DNA of 64,000 nt from Flaccisagitta enflata (GCA_965153355.1 OZ231126.1:99510001-99574000); one strand, 5' to 3'; shown: positions 22,737 through 35,392, counted from the stretch's first letter. Made by a program: numbers and translations. Notes: generated by a model from the letters alone, not told the origin.

Positions 22737-23663
22737 AGAAGAAGAAAAAGAAGAAAAAGAAGAAGACGGGAAACCGAAGGGAAAAGATAAAGAGAGAAAA
22801 AAAGGCCGGATACACGACCAAACCAGATGTGGACGGGTGGGCAGGGGCGGAAATGCGCGTTTTCAGATCTTTCGACTTGTGCTCATGGACGGACGGATGA
22901 ACAAAGGCTCTTATAGAGTTGCGTGTCCGCAACTAAAAAGGAAGAAGTATTTGTCACACAAGAGTTTGAAATAAAGGAACGCGATCTAATAACGTGTGGA
23001 TGAAACTCCTTGATACTTGGGAAATCAAAGCAATCAAAACCATCGCATTAAGCATTGATTTTTATTGGCAATTCAAGCAAAGGTGTACAGTACAACAATA
23101 ACGAGTGAGACTTTCGATAATAGATTTTCACTGATCTATGGCCATAAATCATCGGAACAAATTTTGATTTCAAACATGTTTATAGTTAAGTATTCCCCCC
23201 CCCTCCTCAGGGTTTGGAGATGAGGAAGAAAATCAAAAGCTAGAAACGATGAATTTAGACCATTAATATGCTTTTACTGCTTTGCGGGGAAAAAAATCAG
23301 ATATTTTGTAATGTAACATGTTATGGGGAAGAAAATCAAAGGCAGGGGGGGGGTAGAAATCAGAATCCACTCAATTATGATAACATCTGGTTTTGAGTGG
23401 ATAATGAATTAGAAGTCTACAAAATTGGAACACTTACATTTGAACCCCGCTTTAACGGACCGGCCACCAACGGTATACCGCTTTTAACAGATGCAAATCA
23501 TAGTCCCTTCAAATTAATTTCTTTCATTTCCTTTGTTGGCAATAACAGAAGTCCCCCTTTAACAAAAGAAAATTGTTGGACCCCTGAAATCCGTCAGAGT
23601 GGGCTCCAACAGTGATCACTTCACAATCATTTTTAATAGCACTCATTTTTCCTCAGTTGAGTA

Positions 23664-24075
23664 CAGATAGGACCCTAATAAGAGCGGAGGAGGGACAAAG
23701 TTTTAGCATCACCCTGTACAGCTTATGTGGCTCAAGCAAATTTCTAGCAAATTTCTTATTTGCTCTGGCGGAATATGTCTTGGGTGGATATAAGTGGCAC
23801 CACCGTGGCAATTTTTGAATTTCCACCTAGAACACCCCATAATCATCAAAATTGAAGAAAAAATTGTCAAATTTTTTGGGGGCCTCTGATGGTGATTTTA
23901 CAAAATCTAAGGGTGTTTGAAGTGGAAATTCAAAAATCGCCATGGTGGCGCCAATTGTATCCATCTGAGGTATAAACCGCCTTAGCAAATGAGAAGAATG
24001 TTTGAGCCATTTAAGCTGTAGGGGGTGATGCTAAAACTTTAGGTCTCTCCTCCGCTCTTATTAGGGTCCCGTCTG
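23664..24075. mobile_element. Palindromic TA-flanked MITE (copy 2)
   Basis: Same element and TA flanks as 5199-5610, carried along inside the 9.7-kb element. Confidence 0.75.
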
Positions 24076-24202
24076 TAATTTAAGGTGCAACTAAAGAGCA
24101 AAAAGACTAAGCTAAAAGTTAGAATTTAACATTTATAAATCTGGTCATATTCAAATAATGGATATACTTCATTCTCTCCCCCCCCCCTTTTGCCTTCATC
24201 AT

Positions 24203-24299
24203 ATTCTTTGTGTTGCAATTGTATGATTACTGATTTTCTTCTCTATAGCTGCCCACCAGCACGCGACTTAGGTGACCACAGTGGGCCTTAATTAGATAT
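24203..24299. repeat. 97-bp segment unique to copy 2
   Basis: Absent from copy 1 at about 5736. It includes CACCAGCACGCGACTTAGGT, which looks like the 3' part of a family A element. AT microhomology at the junctions suggests a deletion from copy 1 more than an insertion into copy 2. Confidence 0.65.
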
Positions 24300-25137
24300 G
24301 GGTTGAAAAAAATCCTCAAAGGTATTGATGTAAGTAGTAGGAACATTTTTCAGCGGAGGATCGAAGTTGATTGCAAAAAAAAAATTTCCCTTGAAAATTT
24401 TTGCAAAAATCACAAAAATGTTTTGAATTTTTTAAATATTTAATATAAAACTTTTAGATTTATGGGTTTTGAATTTTTGATTTAAGATTCATACTCCTAT
24501 TAAAATTTACAATCATTTGATAGGTCGCACTGTATATTTTTATCAGTAGACAATATTTTCATTATCTGTGCCAACGTTACTAAAAAAGCAATGGTGGTCC
24601 AAAATATGAAAATCTTATTTTTTATAGAAGTATATAGTGTGACCTATCAAATGATTAGAAATTTCAACAGGACTATGAATCTTGAATAAGAATTTCAAAA
24701 TAGCTATATTCTTAAAATCTATATGTACATGTATAAGAAAATTGATACATATTATTGATTTTTGCAAAAATTTTCAAGGGTTATCATCAATTCTTCTTTA
24801 TAAATTATACCTAATCATATAAGTCACTTTTATCGAGGCTTTTTTTAAAACTCAAATCCAATTAAGGCCAACTGTGTGGGCGTGTGGCCCTATTTGTGCA
24901 AAAAGCGATGGAAACTTCTTCAAAATCTAACATCCTGATGAGTCTAAGCATTGGTAGTTCGAGATTTGATCTTTTACATCCGTCCCCGTAGAATGATGTT
25001 GAATTGCTGATCGTGAAATGGAACAGTTGAGCCTGAGGCGCAGATGATGCGGAGAACGGCGGTACATAGATGCGCCTGTAGATGGATATAATCATATTTG
25101 ATGATATAACTAAACATTACTATCTTCTACAATGTGT

Positions 25138-25141
<4 letters not shown>

Positions 25142-25205
<64 letters not shown>

Positions 25206-25253
25206 TACGAACACACACACACACAGCAACGGGAACATACACACGAAGTCACA

Positions 25254-25314
<61 letters not shown>

Positions 25315-25372
25315 GCACACACACACACACACACACACGTACACAGACACACAAACACACAAACACATACAA
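25142..25372. repeat. (CT)n/(CA)n compound microsatellite (copy 2)
   Basis: Same locus as 6577-6802; the CA run is longer and the CT run shorter. Confidence 0.95.
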
Positions 25373-25858
25373 GCATACCTTGCTGCCACTGAATCTTCGG
25401 TTCCAGCGGTTTCTCAGATTATCGTCTTACTTCCGATGCTGTAGGGAGTGCTCGTCCAAACTCCAGTTCACCCACTTTTCCCAAAGACGCTTTGTAAGGC
25501 CTCTCCATGATCCAGGAAATACCACATGCCTGTAATTGAATTCAATCATGGCATAATTCAAATATTTGTTGTACAGAGACCAGAGCACGTGTTCCTATTG
25601 ATTTTTTGAAAGATTACTCACGTTCCTTAGGCCTTCACACAATAGAGTTCATGCCTTCCCCCTCCTCCTCCCCCCTGCAGGGCTGGAGAAAAAAATCAAA
25701 GGGGAATCAATAAAGAAGGAAAAGTAAAGGGGAAAGGGGAAAAAATTGAACTGATAAAATTGATAAGAAAAAAAAATTATTGCTAATACTAAGAAATACA
25801 GACAAATGTATATACGCAACGCTCAAAGATACATGAATTAAGAAAACGAAATCTTCAT

Positions 25859-26080
25859 ATTTTTAGTCGCGTGCTACGCGAATCTACACCCCGCTTTGTC
25901 GGTCCGTACGTTGGTCCGTCCGTCCGTCTGTCCATCGTCCCGTCCGTCCGTCATACTTTACTTTTTTGGGGGTTTTTGCGGTCTATGGCCTCACTGCTCC
26001 TGCCCAAGTGATCAAGTGACCTCAAATACGGCCCCTGCCCAACCGCACGCGACTGGGGTAGCTGTGTATCCGGCCTTGTT
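25859..26080 (+). repeat. Family A element (copy 2)
   Basis: Counterpart of 7294-7514, again directly followed by family C starts. Confidence 0.8.
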
Positions 26081-26963
26081 AGTTACGGACACGCAACTCA
26101 ACTTCACATTTTTAGTTACGGACACGCAACTCTATAAGAGTCTTTGCCCTCCATCCATTGGTCCGTCAGTTGTTTCGGGGCCATTGAGTCGAAAAGTGTA
26201 AAAAAAAGTGTTTTAGATACTTATTGTACATGTTTGAGTGAGATGGGGGTTGGGGTGTGTTTGGGGCTTGGATTCCCCTACCCACCCGTCTGCAATAATA
26301 TTTTGACCCCTTGTATCAAAGACACTTTTTTATAAGAACGTCATTTTTTGGGCAAGCCTTCAATGTTAAAAAATGTTAAGCAGTTTCAAGGTTTGAACGT
26401 TCTTAAATTTTTCTTAATTCAAACACTTTTTAACCTTCAATTAGGAACATTTTTAATTAGTTTAGTTTGTCATTGAAGAGAAAACGTTAATGAACAACAA
26501 AGCAGCAGGTTTAAACATTTTAAGAAAATTAAAATCAATGCAACTAGAAAGATATATACTTGCTAAATTGAGACATGATTTGCTGAGCAGAAAAGATATA
26601 GAGTCTGTCTACAAAGAGCAATCGATTAAAAAGAGATCTAGAACAAAATGTTCTTACATTTTTAAGATTTTAAGCCTAATATATTTTGAAGAAATAAAGC
26701 CTTCCTATGTTCTTAGCACGTTCTTAAATTATTGACAATTTGAAGCCTACCGTTCTTATAAACTTGGTTCTTGTAAAAAAAATAAGTGTATGGTCAAAGA
26801 AGTCGATTCAAAGGCGCACACACAGCTGTAGCATTTGTGTAATTACCTCTACGCATCTTCAGCCAATTGTTCTTTAGCACTTTGCGCTTCCCGCTTCCGT
26901 GAAGTAGCCTTCCATTTCGAATGCAAGCATTGACTAACGGAACCATCGAACGAAGACGCGGGT

Positions 26964-26965
<2 letters not shown>

Positions 26966-27055
<90 letters not shown>
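26966..27055. repeat. (GA)n microsatellite
   Basis: Longer counterpart of 8400-8478. Confidence 0.95.
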
Positions 27056-27059
<4 letters not shown>

Positions 27060-28537
27060 GTAAAGAAACGATTTAATTCAGAATATGTACAGTGGACTGC
27101 TGCCTAATCGGCACCTGATTCAAGCGAGAGAGAATACATGGTTTGGGCGCTTCACATAGCAAAAGTTGGATATTGCTTTTTACTATTTATGTTTAATATA
27201 AAAAAGCTAGAGAGTCAAAATAATTTTTTTCATTGCTTCATTACAGTTATTCTTCCTTTTTGTAAAAAATTTTAAAGGATCTTATTTACATGAATAAGAT
27301 AATTCTTTGAAATAATAACCACAGTTAATTTTTTACAAATTTTAAAAAAAATTTAAAAAATTTTATAAAACTTTATCTACATACTATTTTACGAGTGGTA
27401 TTATTTTATGAGAAAGTCATTATATTTACTCAACCAAAGCAAAATACAACTGTCTACACATTTCACTTTTTATTAAAACATTACTTTTTATCTGAAGCCT
27501 TCAAAAGAGATAGAGATAACTATTAGTAAAATAACCATAATGTTCTTAATTTTGAAGCTATTTCAAGGCTTGATGTTCTTACAAACTAGCCTCTTATAAA
27601 AAATGAAAATTGTAATTGATTATTGTCGCAATGCTAACAATATTCAACGTTGTATAATATAAACATTTATAATTTTTGATTGTTATTTATCTATTTAAAG
27701 TAAATTAGGTGATGGGACACTTTTTTGCCATGTGAAGCACCCCAGTACATAACTAGGACTGACGATATAAACAGAATCTTGATCGATGACCATCTATTGC
27801 CAACTTTCATGACGGTGTGCTTAGAACATCTCGCTTCATGCATACCCAGGGTGCCGATTCTGTAAAGCTGCCGCGTAGCAAGAAAATTCTAACCAAGGCT
27901 GCCGCATTTTCTTTACCATTGATATTCCTCTGTTTTCTTGCAAAACTAACCCATTGAAGTTTACTTGATATTTGTTTTACTTATTTACAATGACAAGAAC
28001 AGGTTTCACTCCATATTAATCAGGTTTTTATTTCAATTTACATACCAAATTAGGCAAAAATGTCTTTCGCTTCTCATCTTTCTCTTTCTTATATCCTCAT
28101 TTCCCCAACATCTGCCGCAACTGCCGCACTTGGTGGCTGTCCTGCCGCACAACACATTTAGGCTGTCATTAATGGAACATGGATCCATTTGTATTAGAAC
28201 CTGGACATTTCTACTACTTTGAGCGGTTCCGGTTCCTTCCTTTTATTTCTTTCTTAAGAACCTGAGAGAATGATTTTGGGATCCTGTTCCAAGTTTGGAA
28301 CCGGATCCGGTTCTCTTTCTAGCTAAACAAAGTAAGCTCAGTTTTTTTCAGAAAAAATGTGATTCAGTATATGACACTCAGTGTAATGCTAGGATAGTAT
28401 GATGGAGAGAGAAAAAGAGAGAAAAAAAAAGACACAAGGAGAGAACGTATTATTTTCTTTTGTTCAGTTTGATTAAAGATGAGCAAAAATAATGCACTAA
28501 AACATGAGGCTCATCAACCTACATACACTGTTTCTCT

Positions 28538-28556
28538 CACTGTCTCTCTCTCTGTC

Positions 28557-28622
<66 letters not shown>
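28538..28622. repeat. (CT)n microsatellite
   Basis: Counterpart of 9952-10070, shorter by several units. Confidence 0.95.
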
Positions 28623-28625
<3 letters not shown>

Positions 28626-29916
28626 CTTTGTAATTGAAACACCATAAGTCTTTACTGCTACATAGTGAATCATCATCATTCAGAGAAAAATCGCGCTTAC
28701 TTCTACCTATTAAAAAAGCCACGGTACTCTCGGATCCCAGTTCCGGGTCCAGATCCGATTGGAACCTTTTTCTTAAAACTTTACTTTACAAGGGAATAAG
28801 ATTAAATGAACAGGATCTAATGAAAACTAGTTGTAAGATCCCTGACCCTTGAGACAATGATCCCTGACCCATTATCAGTATGGAGGAAATAGGGAGGATT
28901 GCGTTGTGTGCCGCGTAGCATTGCTACCCTGCTACCCTGAATCGGCACCCCGGATGCATACAAATAGTAAGTTGGTCTGATCGTCTAGTAAACCACTCAC
29001 TCAACGCCTTGCCACGCCATGCCAGTAAAGCGACGTCTTCCCGGGATTGAAAAGTGGACCAGCGGACGGACCAACGTACAGTATCCTCTTGGCGGAATTG
29101 CGCAGATCGCCTGCGAGTAGCTGAGAAGTAGGAGAAAAAGCAAAACTTTAAGAGGGTTTAAGAGGGTTTCCCGTTCGAATCATTTCACCTGAAACCACCA
29201 AAACACGCTTTTATTTTCATTAGAACGCTTTACAAAAACATCAGCTTTAGATTTAGAAAAAATGTTAATATCTAAAATATTTGTAAAGTTTTATATTTAA
29301 AAATAACAATACTAATTTTCAAAAATCTTATAAAAATGAAATATTTTTCGATAATAATTATCAAAATGATTTCCCAACTGATTGATTGTAATCAAAAAAT
29401 ATTAATATAGTTTATATTATTTTTTTGAATATTTATAAACGATTAATCTTTTTGATAAATCTTTATATGGTCAAACTATTATGTTAATATGTTTTAACTA
29501 AGAATAAAACTAGAATTGACAATACAAAGCCACAACTTAAAAATCTTCGTTCTTAAGAAAAGAAAAACGTGTAAATCCTATGCCCTGAACAGCCCTGCCC
29601 CCCTTAACAACCCCGCGCCCCTCAACTCAGTCTCGCGCCCCTCAACTCAGCCTCGCGCTCCTCAACCTCGCGGCCTTCAACTCAACCTTGCGCCCTTAGC
29701 TTAGACTCAAGCTCGCACCTTTGATCTCAACCTCGCACCCCTGAACTTAGTCTCGCCCAAAAACTCAATCCTGCTCATAACGACCCAGGTCATAATTCAG
29801 ATTACTCAGATTGCTAGGTTTTAGACCAGCGTTACACGCGACTAAAAACAAAATATCTTGTAATCAATTAATTGATTGTGTGTCTATGGAATAGATTTTG
29901 TATCAACGGCGCAGAA

Positions 29917-29920
<4 letters not shown>

Positions 29921-29978
<58 letters not shown>
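29921..29978. repeat. (GA)n microsatellite
   Basis: Counterpart of 11343-11396. Confidence 0.95.
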
Positions 29979-29979
<1 letters not shown>

Positions 29980-30469
29980 AGGCAACATCGTTACAAAGCT
30001 TCCGTTTAAAACGGCATTCGCCCGATAGCGAAGAGTCTTAGACCAACTTACGGTCATTTCACGGAAGAATTGAAGACTACGTAAATGACGTCTTGCTTCT
30101 TTTGATCTTTCGTATCTTTTTAAGATCTTTACTTCACTTTCTTCACATATTCCTTCTTTTCTTTCTTCGCTTTCCCTTTAGTCTCGCGTTCCCAGGAGCG
30201 TGTCTTGGAGCGATTGAGTATCGACATGTCGTAATTCATTCACTATACTGCCGCCAGATGGCAGCTTCGATCGGTCAGAATGATAGGACAAAAGAGCAAC
30301 TGAAAATTAGTATCAAAAAATAGCGTATTTCGGCACTTTTGGCGGGGTATATGGTAGGTTATTTTCAATGGGATAGGTATCTTGAAAATTCACCAACCAC
30401 CATTTGATACGTCACATCATTTTGCACTAATGTGTACAATCAGTTTTAACCCTTCAAATTGGGAGCCTA

Positions 30470-30476
30470 GTCTCAG
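30470..30476. repeat. 7-bp target duplication GTCTCAG (right)
   Basis: Exact match to 20685-20691; flanking bases differ, so the length is 7 bp. Confidence 0.85.
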
Positions 30477-30491
30477 ATTATCTATCTGATC

Positions 30492-30494
<3 letters not shown>

Positions 30495-30582
<88 letters not shown>
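30495..30582. repeat. (GA)n microsatellite
   Basis: A pure GA run starting about 19 bp after the right target duplication of copy 2. Confidence 0.95.
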
Positions 30583-30588
<6 letters not shown>

Positions 30589-30673
30589 TTACATTCATGA
30601 ACCAACAAAGTGAGATCCTGTTTCGCGACGCAAGTATTGATTTTGCTTATGCTTAGCGAGTGAGGGGCCGATG

Positions 30674-30674
30674 T

Positions 30675-30730
<56 letters not shown>
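30674..30730. repeat. (GA)n microsatellite
   Basis: A pure GA run preceding the CGCTCGCT-rich repeat. Confidence 0.95.
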
Positions 30731-30732
<2 letters not shown>

Positions 30733-30764
30733 GGAAAACTAAGGGGGCGTTTCTAGTCAAAGAC

Positions 30765-30935
30765 GATCGCGTTTTGAAAGGGCCACTCGGTCGCTCGCTA
30801 CGTTCGTTCACTCGCACCTCTCACTCCGCTCACTCGCTCTGCAGCGCTCCGCTTTGCTACGCTCGCTTCGCTCGCTTGCTCTGTTCACGGGCTCGCTCAC
30901 GAACTTCGCTCGCTCCCTTGTGGGAGAGTTGAAAA
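30765..30935 (+). repeat. CGCTCGCT-rich dispersed repeat
   Basis: TCGGTCGCTCGCTACGTTCG, CTCACTCCGCTCACTCGC and ACGCTCGCTTCGCTCGC follow each other, ending in TCCCTTGTGGGA. A weaker reverse-complement relative starts TCCCACAAGGGAG at 35937. The frame across it is a repeat translation. Confidence 0.6.
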
Positions 30936-30939
30936 TCTT

Positions 30940-32490
30940 GAATATGCGTTCACGCTGTTATCGCGTTTCACGGGTACAAACGCGTTGTTTGTCTTCACTA
31001 GAAACACGCCCTAAGTATTGATTTTGTAAATGTCTCCAGTGTCGAAAGCGTATTAATTTCATTTTCCAACTAAGTCAACATCGCGTTTTCGGCGTTGCCA
31101 ATGCGATCAGACGGTAGGAAAAAATGAAAATGATAATTTTGAGGTAAGTTTATGTAAAAAGTAGTATCGTTTTTTTTTTCAGAAAGCATTTACTTTTTTC
31201 TAGGATTGATATTCAATATTTTTTTATTGTTTTCTTGATTGACAAATTCCCTGTTTCCAACGAAGGTACGTTTTCTCATGCTTTCTCTCCATGAGATCAT
31301 CAGTCGATGGCAGTTTTCATTTTCAAAACTCCATTTCCAACGGATTGAGAAAAACCACAGCCTCAAACTTTACATTTAACTGTGAAGAATCGGAAACAGG
31401 TAAGTTCCCATATAGCTTGTTCAACTTGTTGATTAACGGTGACTCCTTTGCTGCACAATGTGCACACTGCACAATGTGCAATGCACATGTAGATGAAACT
31501 TTTCCGTTCGCTAAATTTCATTAAGATATATCAAGCAGCTGAAATTGTGGCTAAAACGTTATTTAGACAGTGCCAATAATGTAAAACCCGGAATCCAGGA
31601 AAACCCTGAAAGTCGGTTGCCACTGTAATTGAATTTGAATTCAACAAACATCTATTTGAATCCCATGACGAGAAATACAGTCGAAAAGACAATGAGACAT
31701 TTCAAAGTTGGCATAATGGGGGAGGGAAAACACAAGTTTCATAATCAAAATCTTCTCATCTTCTTCACTATTTACAGGGTCTTTAAATCTGATTGACTTA
31801 TTGCAAACCTTTATAGCTTGAAAACTACTGGCCAAAAGTTTTCAATGTTTTAGTGTTTGTTGGTAATATGCTACCATTTTGTTATGCAAACCTCAATATC
31901 AAGCAATTGATTGTTGTAAGTCAGCATCACTATGAATAAAACTACTATTTTTGAGGCCAGGTCATTTTTTGTGACATTTCTTTGAAGAAGCTGTCTTTGT
32001 CAGCCAACCATTTTCAAACCAATTGACCTAGAATGCATTAACTGGTCCCAAAGAAAAGATTATTGTTTATACACGCAAAACCTACAAACTACTATATTGC
32101 TAAAAAGTATAACAACAAGATGGAATACAGTTTATTTTTTCCGCAACAAGTACATTATTCATTCAAAAATTACAACTAGTTAGTACTTTGCGCCACCTCC
32201 CTGAGCATTAACTATGGCTTTTGTGAGCCTCAGTATGGTTGCATTAAGTGATAGAGAGTAAGGTGGTGTGATGCTCTTCCACACCTTGAGAACAATTATT
32301 TTGAACCTGGACCTGTAGCCCCAATTGCAGTTTTTTTCACCTGACTCTGACAATTTGGTCGGATTGAGGCCTGGCCTGTTTCTGGGTCAACTTAACGCCA
32401 ACTTAACGCCAGCTTGATACCATGGTATAAGCAAAAAAGGCGCGATTGTCTCTGACAATATTGCACATGGAATGATCAAGTTTTAAAATG
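30940..32490. other. Unassigned; one possible exon with donor site
   Basis: Around 31291-31398 a frame ends at CGGAAACAGGTAAGT, an ideal splice donor (exon end about 31398). An acceptor and any homology are not clear, so an exon call would be guesswork. The rest is AT-rich without a recognised gene. Confidence 0.3.
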
Positions 32491-32492
32491 CA

Positions 32493-32708
32493 TTTTTAGT
32501 CGCGTGCTACGCGACTCTACACCCCGCTTTGTCCGTCCATCCGTCCGTCGGTCCGTCGGTCCGTCGGTCCGTCCATCCGTCACACTTTACTTTTTTTGGC
32601 TTTTTGCGGTCTTTGGCCTCACAGTTCCCACCCAAATGATGGAGTGACCGCAAATGGGGCCCCTGCCCACCCGCACGCGACTAGGGTAGCCGTGTATCCG
32701 GCCTTGTT
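32493..32708 (+). repeat. Family A element, classic form
   Basis: Starts AGTCGCGTGCTACGCGACTC after a T run. It has a (GTCG GTCC)n tract, CACACTTTACTTTTTTTGG, CCCACCCGCACGCGAC and TATCCGGCCTTGTT. Full-length, with both complementary 9-bp words intact. Confidence 0.85.
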
Positions 32709-33560
32709 TTCACCACTTTCTACTTGAGGTAGCAATTTTGTTTTGTTGGTCATTTCTAAACAACAGAATTTAGAGCAATGCAAACTGCGCTATTTTAATG
32801 AAAATTTGATGAAGTTTCTAGGCGTCACTAATTTTCCTAGGTTTGCAACATTCTTTTGGAAGATATGCCCAATAATGCTTGTTGCTATACATATTAGCAA
32901 GATAGTATCTTTCAATTGAGACCACTCTCAAGGTTCTAGATCAATTTGTTTAAAAATTGCTTACTGATTAAGAAACAAAAATTACATAAATGATTTGACT
33001 TTGCCTGATAGTTGTTTATTTAATCTTTTGCTGACTTTTCACAATTAAGCGTTCAATATCAAAATTTAGCATAACAAAAATAGCATATTACAAACATAAA
33101 CTGAAAATTTGAAGACTTTTTGCCAAGTAGTTTTCAAGCTATGAGGTTTACAATAAGTCAATTCGATTTAGAGACCGTGTGGTCTCTTTTCCTTGATTTT
33201 TGTTTTTTGAGATTTTTAGTTCGCCATCTGTCGAATTGAACTTTCCACTGGGCTTAGACTATTGAACTATTGAACCATTCTGATCAAGATTCAACGGGTT
33301 ACTTTTCTTCAGGTCCTAATATTTTTCTAGAGAGATGAACCCCAAGTTGGGCCTTTATCCAGTAGAAAGGGGCGCCGCCGAATTATTTTCTATTTTTTAT
33401 TTTTTCGCTAAAAAGAGACAAAGATAGCGACATACGTAATAAAGGGGAGACAAAGATAGCGACAAAGAAATAACAACAAGGAAATCCCGAGCCCACATAG
33501 ATCATTTCAAATCAAAATACGACAACCAAAAATGGTTATATTTGTTACAGTTACCTTCTA
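32709..33560. other. Unassigned AT-rich sequence
   Basis: GGTCATTTCTAAACAACAGA at 32747 and TTTCTAGGCGTCACTAATTT near 32813 are diverged matches to the 1865-2090 / 19815-20035 repeat family. No gene was recognised. Confidence 0.45.
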
Positions 33561-33584
33561 ACATGTCTCCCACAACATGACCCA

Positions 33585-33783
33585 CCTTGGCCTTTGTCTG
33601 TCCGTCTGTTGGTCTGTCCGTTGGTCCGTTGGTCCGTCGGTTCGTCAGTCCGTCGGTCCGTCGGTCTGTCGGTCCGTTGGTCTGTTGGTCCGTCCATCTG
33701 TCGGTCCATGAGTGTGAAAACGCGCATTTCCGCCCCTGCCCACCCGTCCGCAACTGGTATTGGTCGTGTATCCGGCCTTGTTA
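33585..33783 (+). repeat. Family C element, 5'-truncated
   Basis: A long GTCC/GTTG/GTCG tract (33595-33710), then AAACGCGCATTTCCGCCCC, CCGTCCGCAACTGG and GTATCCGGCCTTGTT. The initial hairpin is missing. Confidence 0.7.
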
Positions 33784-33924
33784 GGTTACTCCTCTCCTCA
33801 CTACTCACTAATGGGGACTGACCGATGAATACTAGATGGACAAAGCCAGTTGGAGTTGAAAGTTATGATTTTTTTTGTTGTTTTTCTTGCTCAATTGTCA
33901 TTGGAGAAGTTAATTTTCTGTTAA

Positions 33925-34200
33925 GATACTGTCATCTGGTGTGGGGAACTGTAAAAAAGACCAAGGGCCCCTGGGAACCTCATTTCGGGAGCCCCAGGGG
34001 CCCAAGAGAGCCAAGTTGACACCATCAAAAACGGCAAAAATGACCAAAATCATGACTTTTAGCTTTTGTTCAGATAAATGAATTTTCCGAAAAGATTCTT
34101 TCATCTGGTATGGGGAACAGACAAACGTAAAGGGCCTATAGGAACCCCATCAAGGGGCCCTAAGGGCTCAGAAAAATATTGACACTATAGAAAAGCTGAC
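33925..34200 (+). repeat. Diverged tandem duplication, about 170-bp unit
   Basis: TGTCATCTGGTGTGGGGAAC and, about 170 bp on, TTTCATCTGGTATGGGGAAC start two similar units containing GGGCCC words. A third partial unit begins at about 34433 beyond a family A insertion. Confidence 0.6.
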
Positions 34201-34241
34201 AATGACAAGCTTGTTTCTGTATCATTATATTTAGTCGTAAA

Positions 34242-34424
34242 TTTTTAGTCGCGTGCACGCGACTCTACAACCCGCTTTGTCTATCAGTCGGTTGGTCGGT
34301 CACACTTTATTTTTTTTATTATTTTATTTCTTTGACCTCACTGCTCCTGCCCAAATGGTCTGGTGACCTCAAATATGGCCCCTGCCCACCCGCACACTTT
34401 GGAAGCCTTGTATATGGTCTTGTT
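34242..34424 (+). repeat. Family A element
   Basis: Hairpin GTCGCGTGCACGCGAC, CTCTACAACCCGCTTTGTC, a short GTCG tract and CTGCTCCTGCCCAAATGGTC, ending in GGTCTTGTT. The 3' complement word is eroded (CCGCACACTTTGG). Confidence 0.75.
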
Positions 34425-34489
34425 TGTCAAGAGACTGTCATCTAGGGTGAGGGAACAGTAACGGAGGTTAAGAATCCAAAGGGACCCCA

Positions 34490-34765
34490 TGCTGGGCAAG
34501 GGCAACATGTGGTCAGCAATACCCATTGCCCTGCTTTACATGATTGTGAATTGGAATGAGAGGAAGCAGGGTAGCGGCCCCGAAGGGGACGAAGTCCTGT
34601 CGAATACAGGGGACCGGGGATATTCGTCCGTTTGTTTGTTCGTCCCTCTGTCCGTCTCCCCGGGCCCTCTTAGACCTTAAATCAACCCACTCAGGCCTGA
34701 AATTTACCCTTTAAGGCCTGAAATCTGCTCTCTAAGGCCTTAAATCTGAGAGAGCAGATTGGTAA
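34490..34765 (+). repeat. Family B element
   Basis: GGTCAGCAATACCCATTGCC, AGCAGGGTAGCGGCCCCGAA, GTCC/GTTTGTT units, then a few 19-bp GGCCTGAAATCTGCTCTCTA units. Confidence 0.65.
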
Positions 34766-35340
34766 GCAGGTTAGACTGAAGAATGGTCCATCGAATTTGA
34801 AACAAAATTTCTTGTGCTCCCGGAGGATGTCAGTTAAAACATGGGCTGGGAGATCAGTGGCAAATATATTGAATAAATGAAAGAAAGATACAGAAAGTAA
34901 AAAACTAGTCATGAAAATGGTACATGAAATGGCAGATGAAATTTTTCTTAGTAATTGCGTTACTGGGATCCTAGATTGGCCATGGAATGTGATTAAAAGA
35001 TTTCTATAGAGCGATTGATTGATAACAGAGAAAAAAAAAGAGTAAGGAAAAAGTTGATAAAAAATAAATTTGTTTCTCTTTTGTAGTATGAAATTTGAAC
35101 GCATCAAGTTACAAATTTTATCTTGGTGCCATTTTAAGAAATTCTAAGCTTTTTTTTTATGTATCTGTTTGCGAGCTGAGAGTTACTCCTAATTAGGAAG
35201 CAAGAAATTTAATACGTTTCCTCCACTGACTCAATAAATGTGAAACAGTGATGAATGATGAATGTGCTCGATGAATAACAGATAGACATAGATACGTTTC
35301 TCTATCTGTCTAGCTTTTTGTGGGCCTGTTTGTCTGTGCA
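34766..35340. other. Unassigned sequence
   Basis: A minus-strand open frame of 138 codons spans 34691-35107. Its residues are compositionally biased (Phe/Ser/Leu-rich) and overlap family B repeat, so it is not supported as a gene. Confidence 0.45.
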
Positions 35341-35341
35341 G

Positions 35342-35346
<5 letters not shown>

Positions 35347-35392
<46 letters not shown>
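35347..35392. repeat. (CT)n microsatellite
   Basis: Pure CT run. Confidence 0.95.

Larger units (their letters stand above)
20692..30469. mobile_element. 9.8-kb TIR element, copy 2
   Basis: Same ends and order as copy 1 in the same orientation, with only scattered substitutions outside simple repeats. The 9778 bp compare with 9700 bp in copy 1. Differences: microsatellite lengths, a 97-bp segment at 24203-24299 absent from copy 1, and about 27 bp at 29428-29454 absent from copy 1. The different flanking 7-bp duplication shows a separate insertion. No transposase-like frame. Confidence 0.85.

Noticed and set aside
2187-30469. Plain segmental duplication or assembly duplication
   Set aside because: The two copies end at the same inverted termini and are flanked by different exact 7-bp duplications, with differing internal indels.
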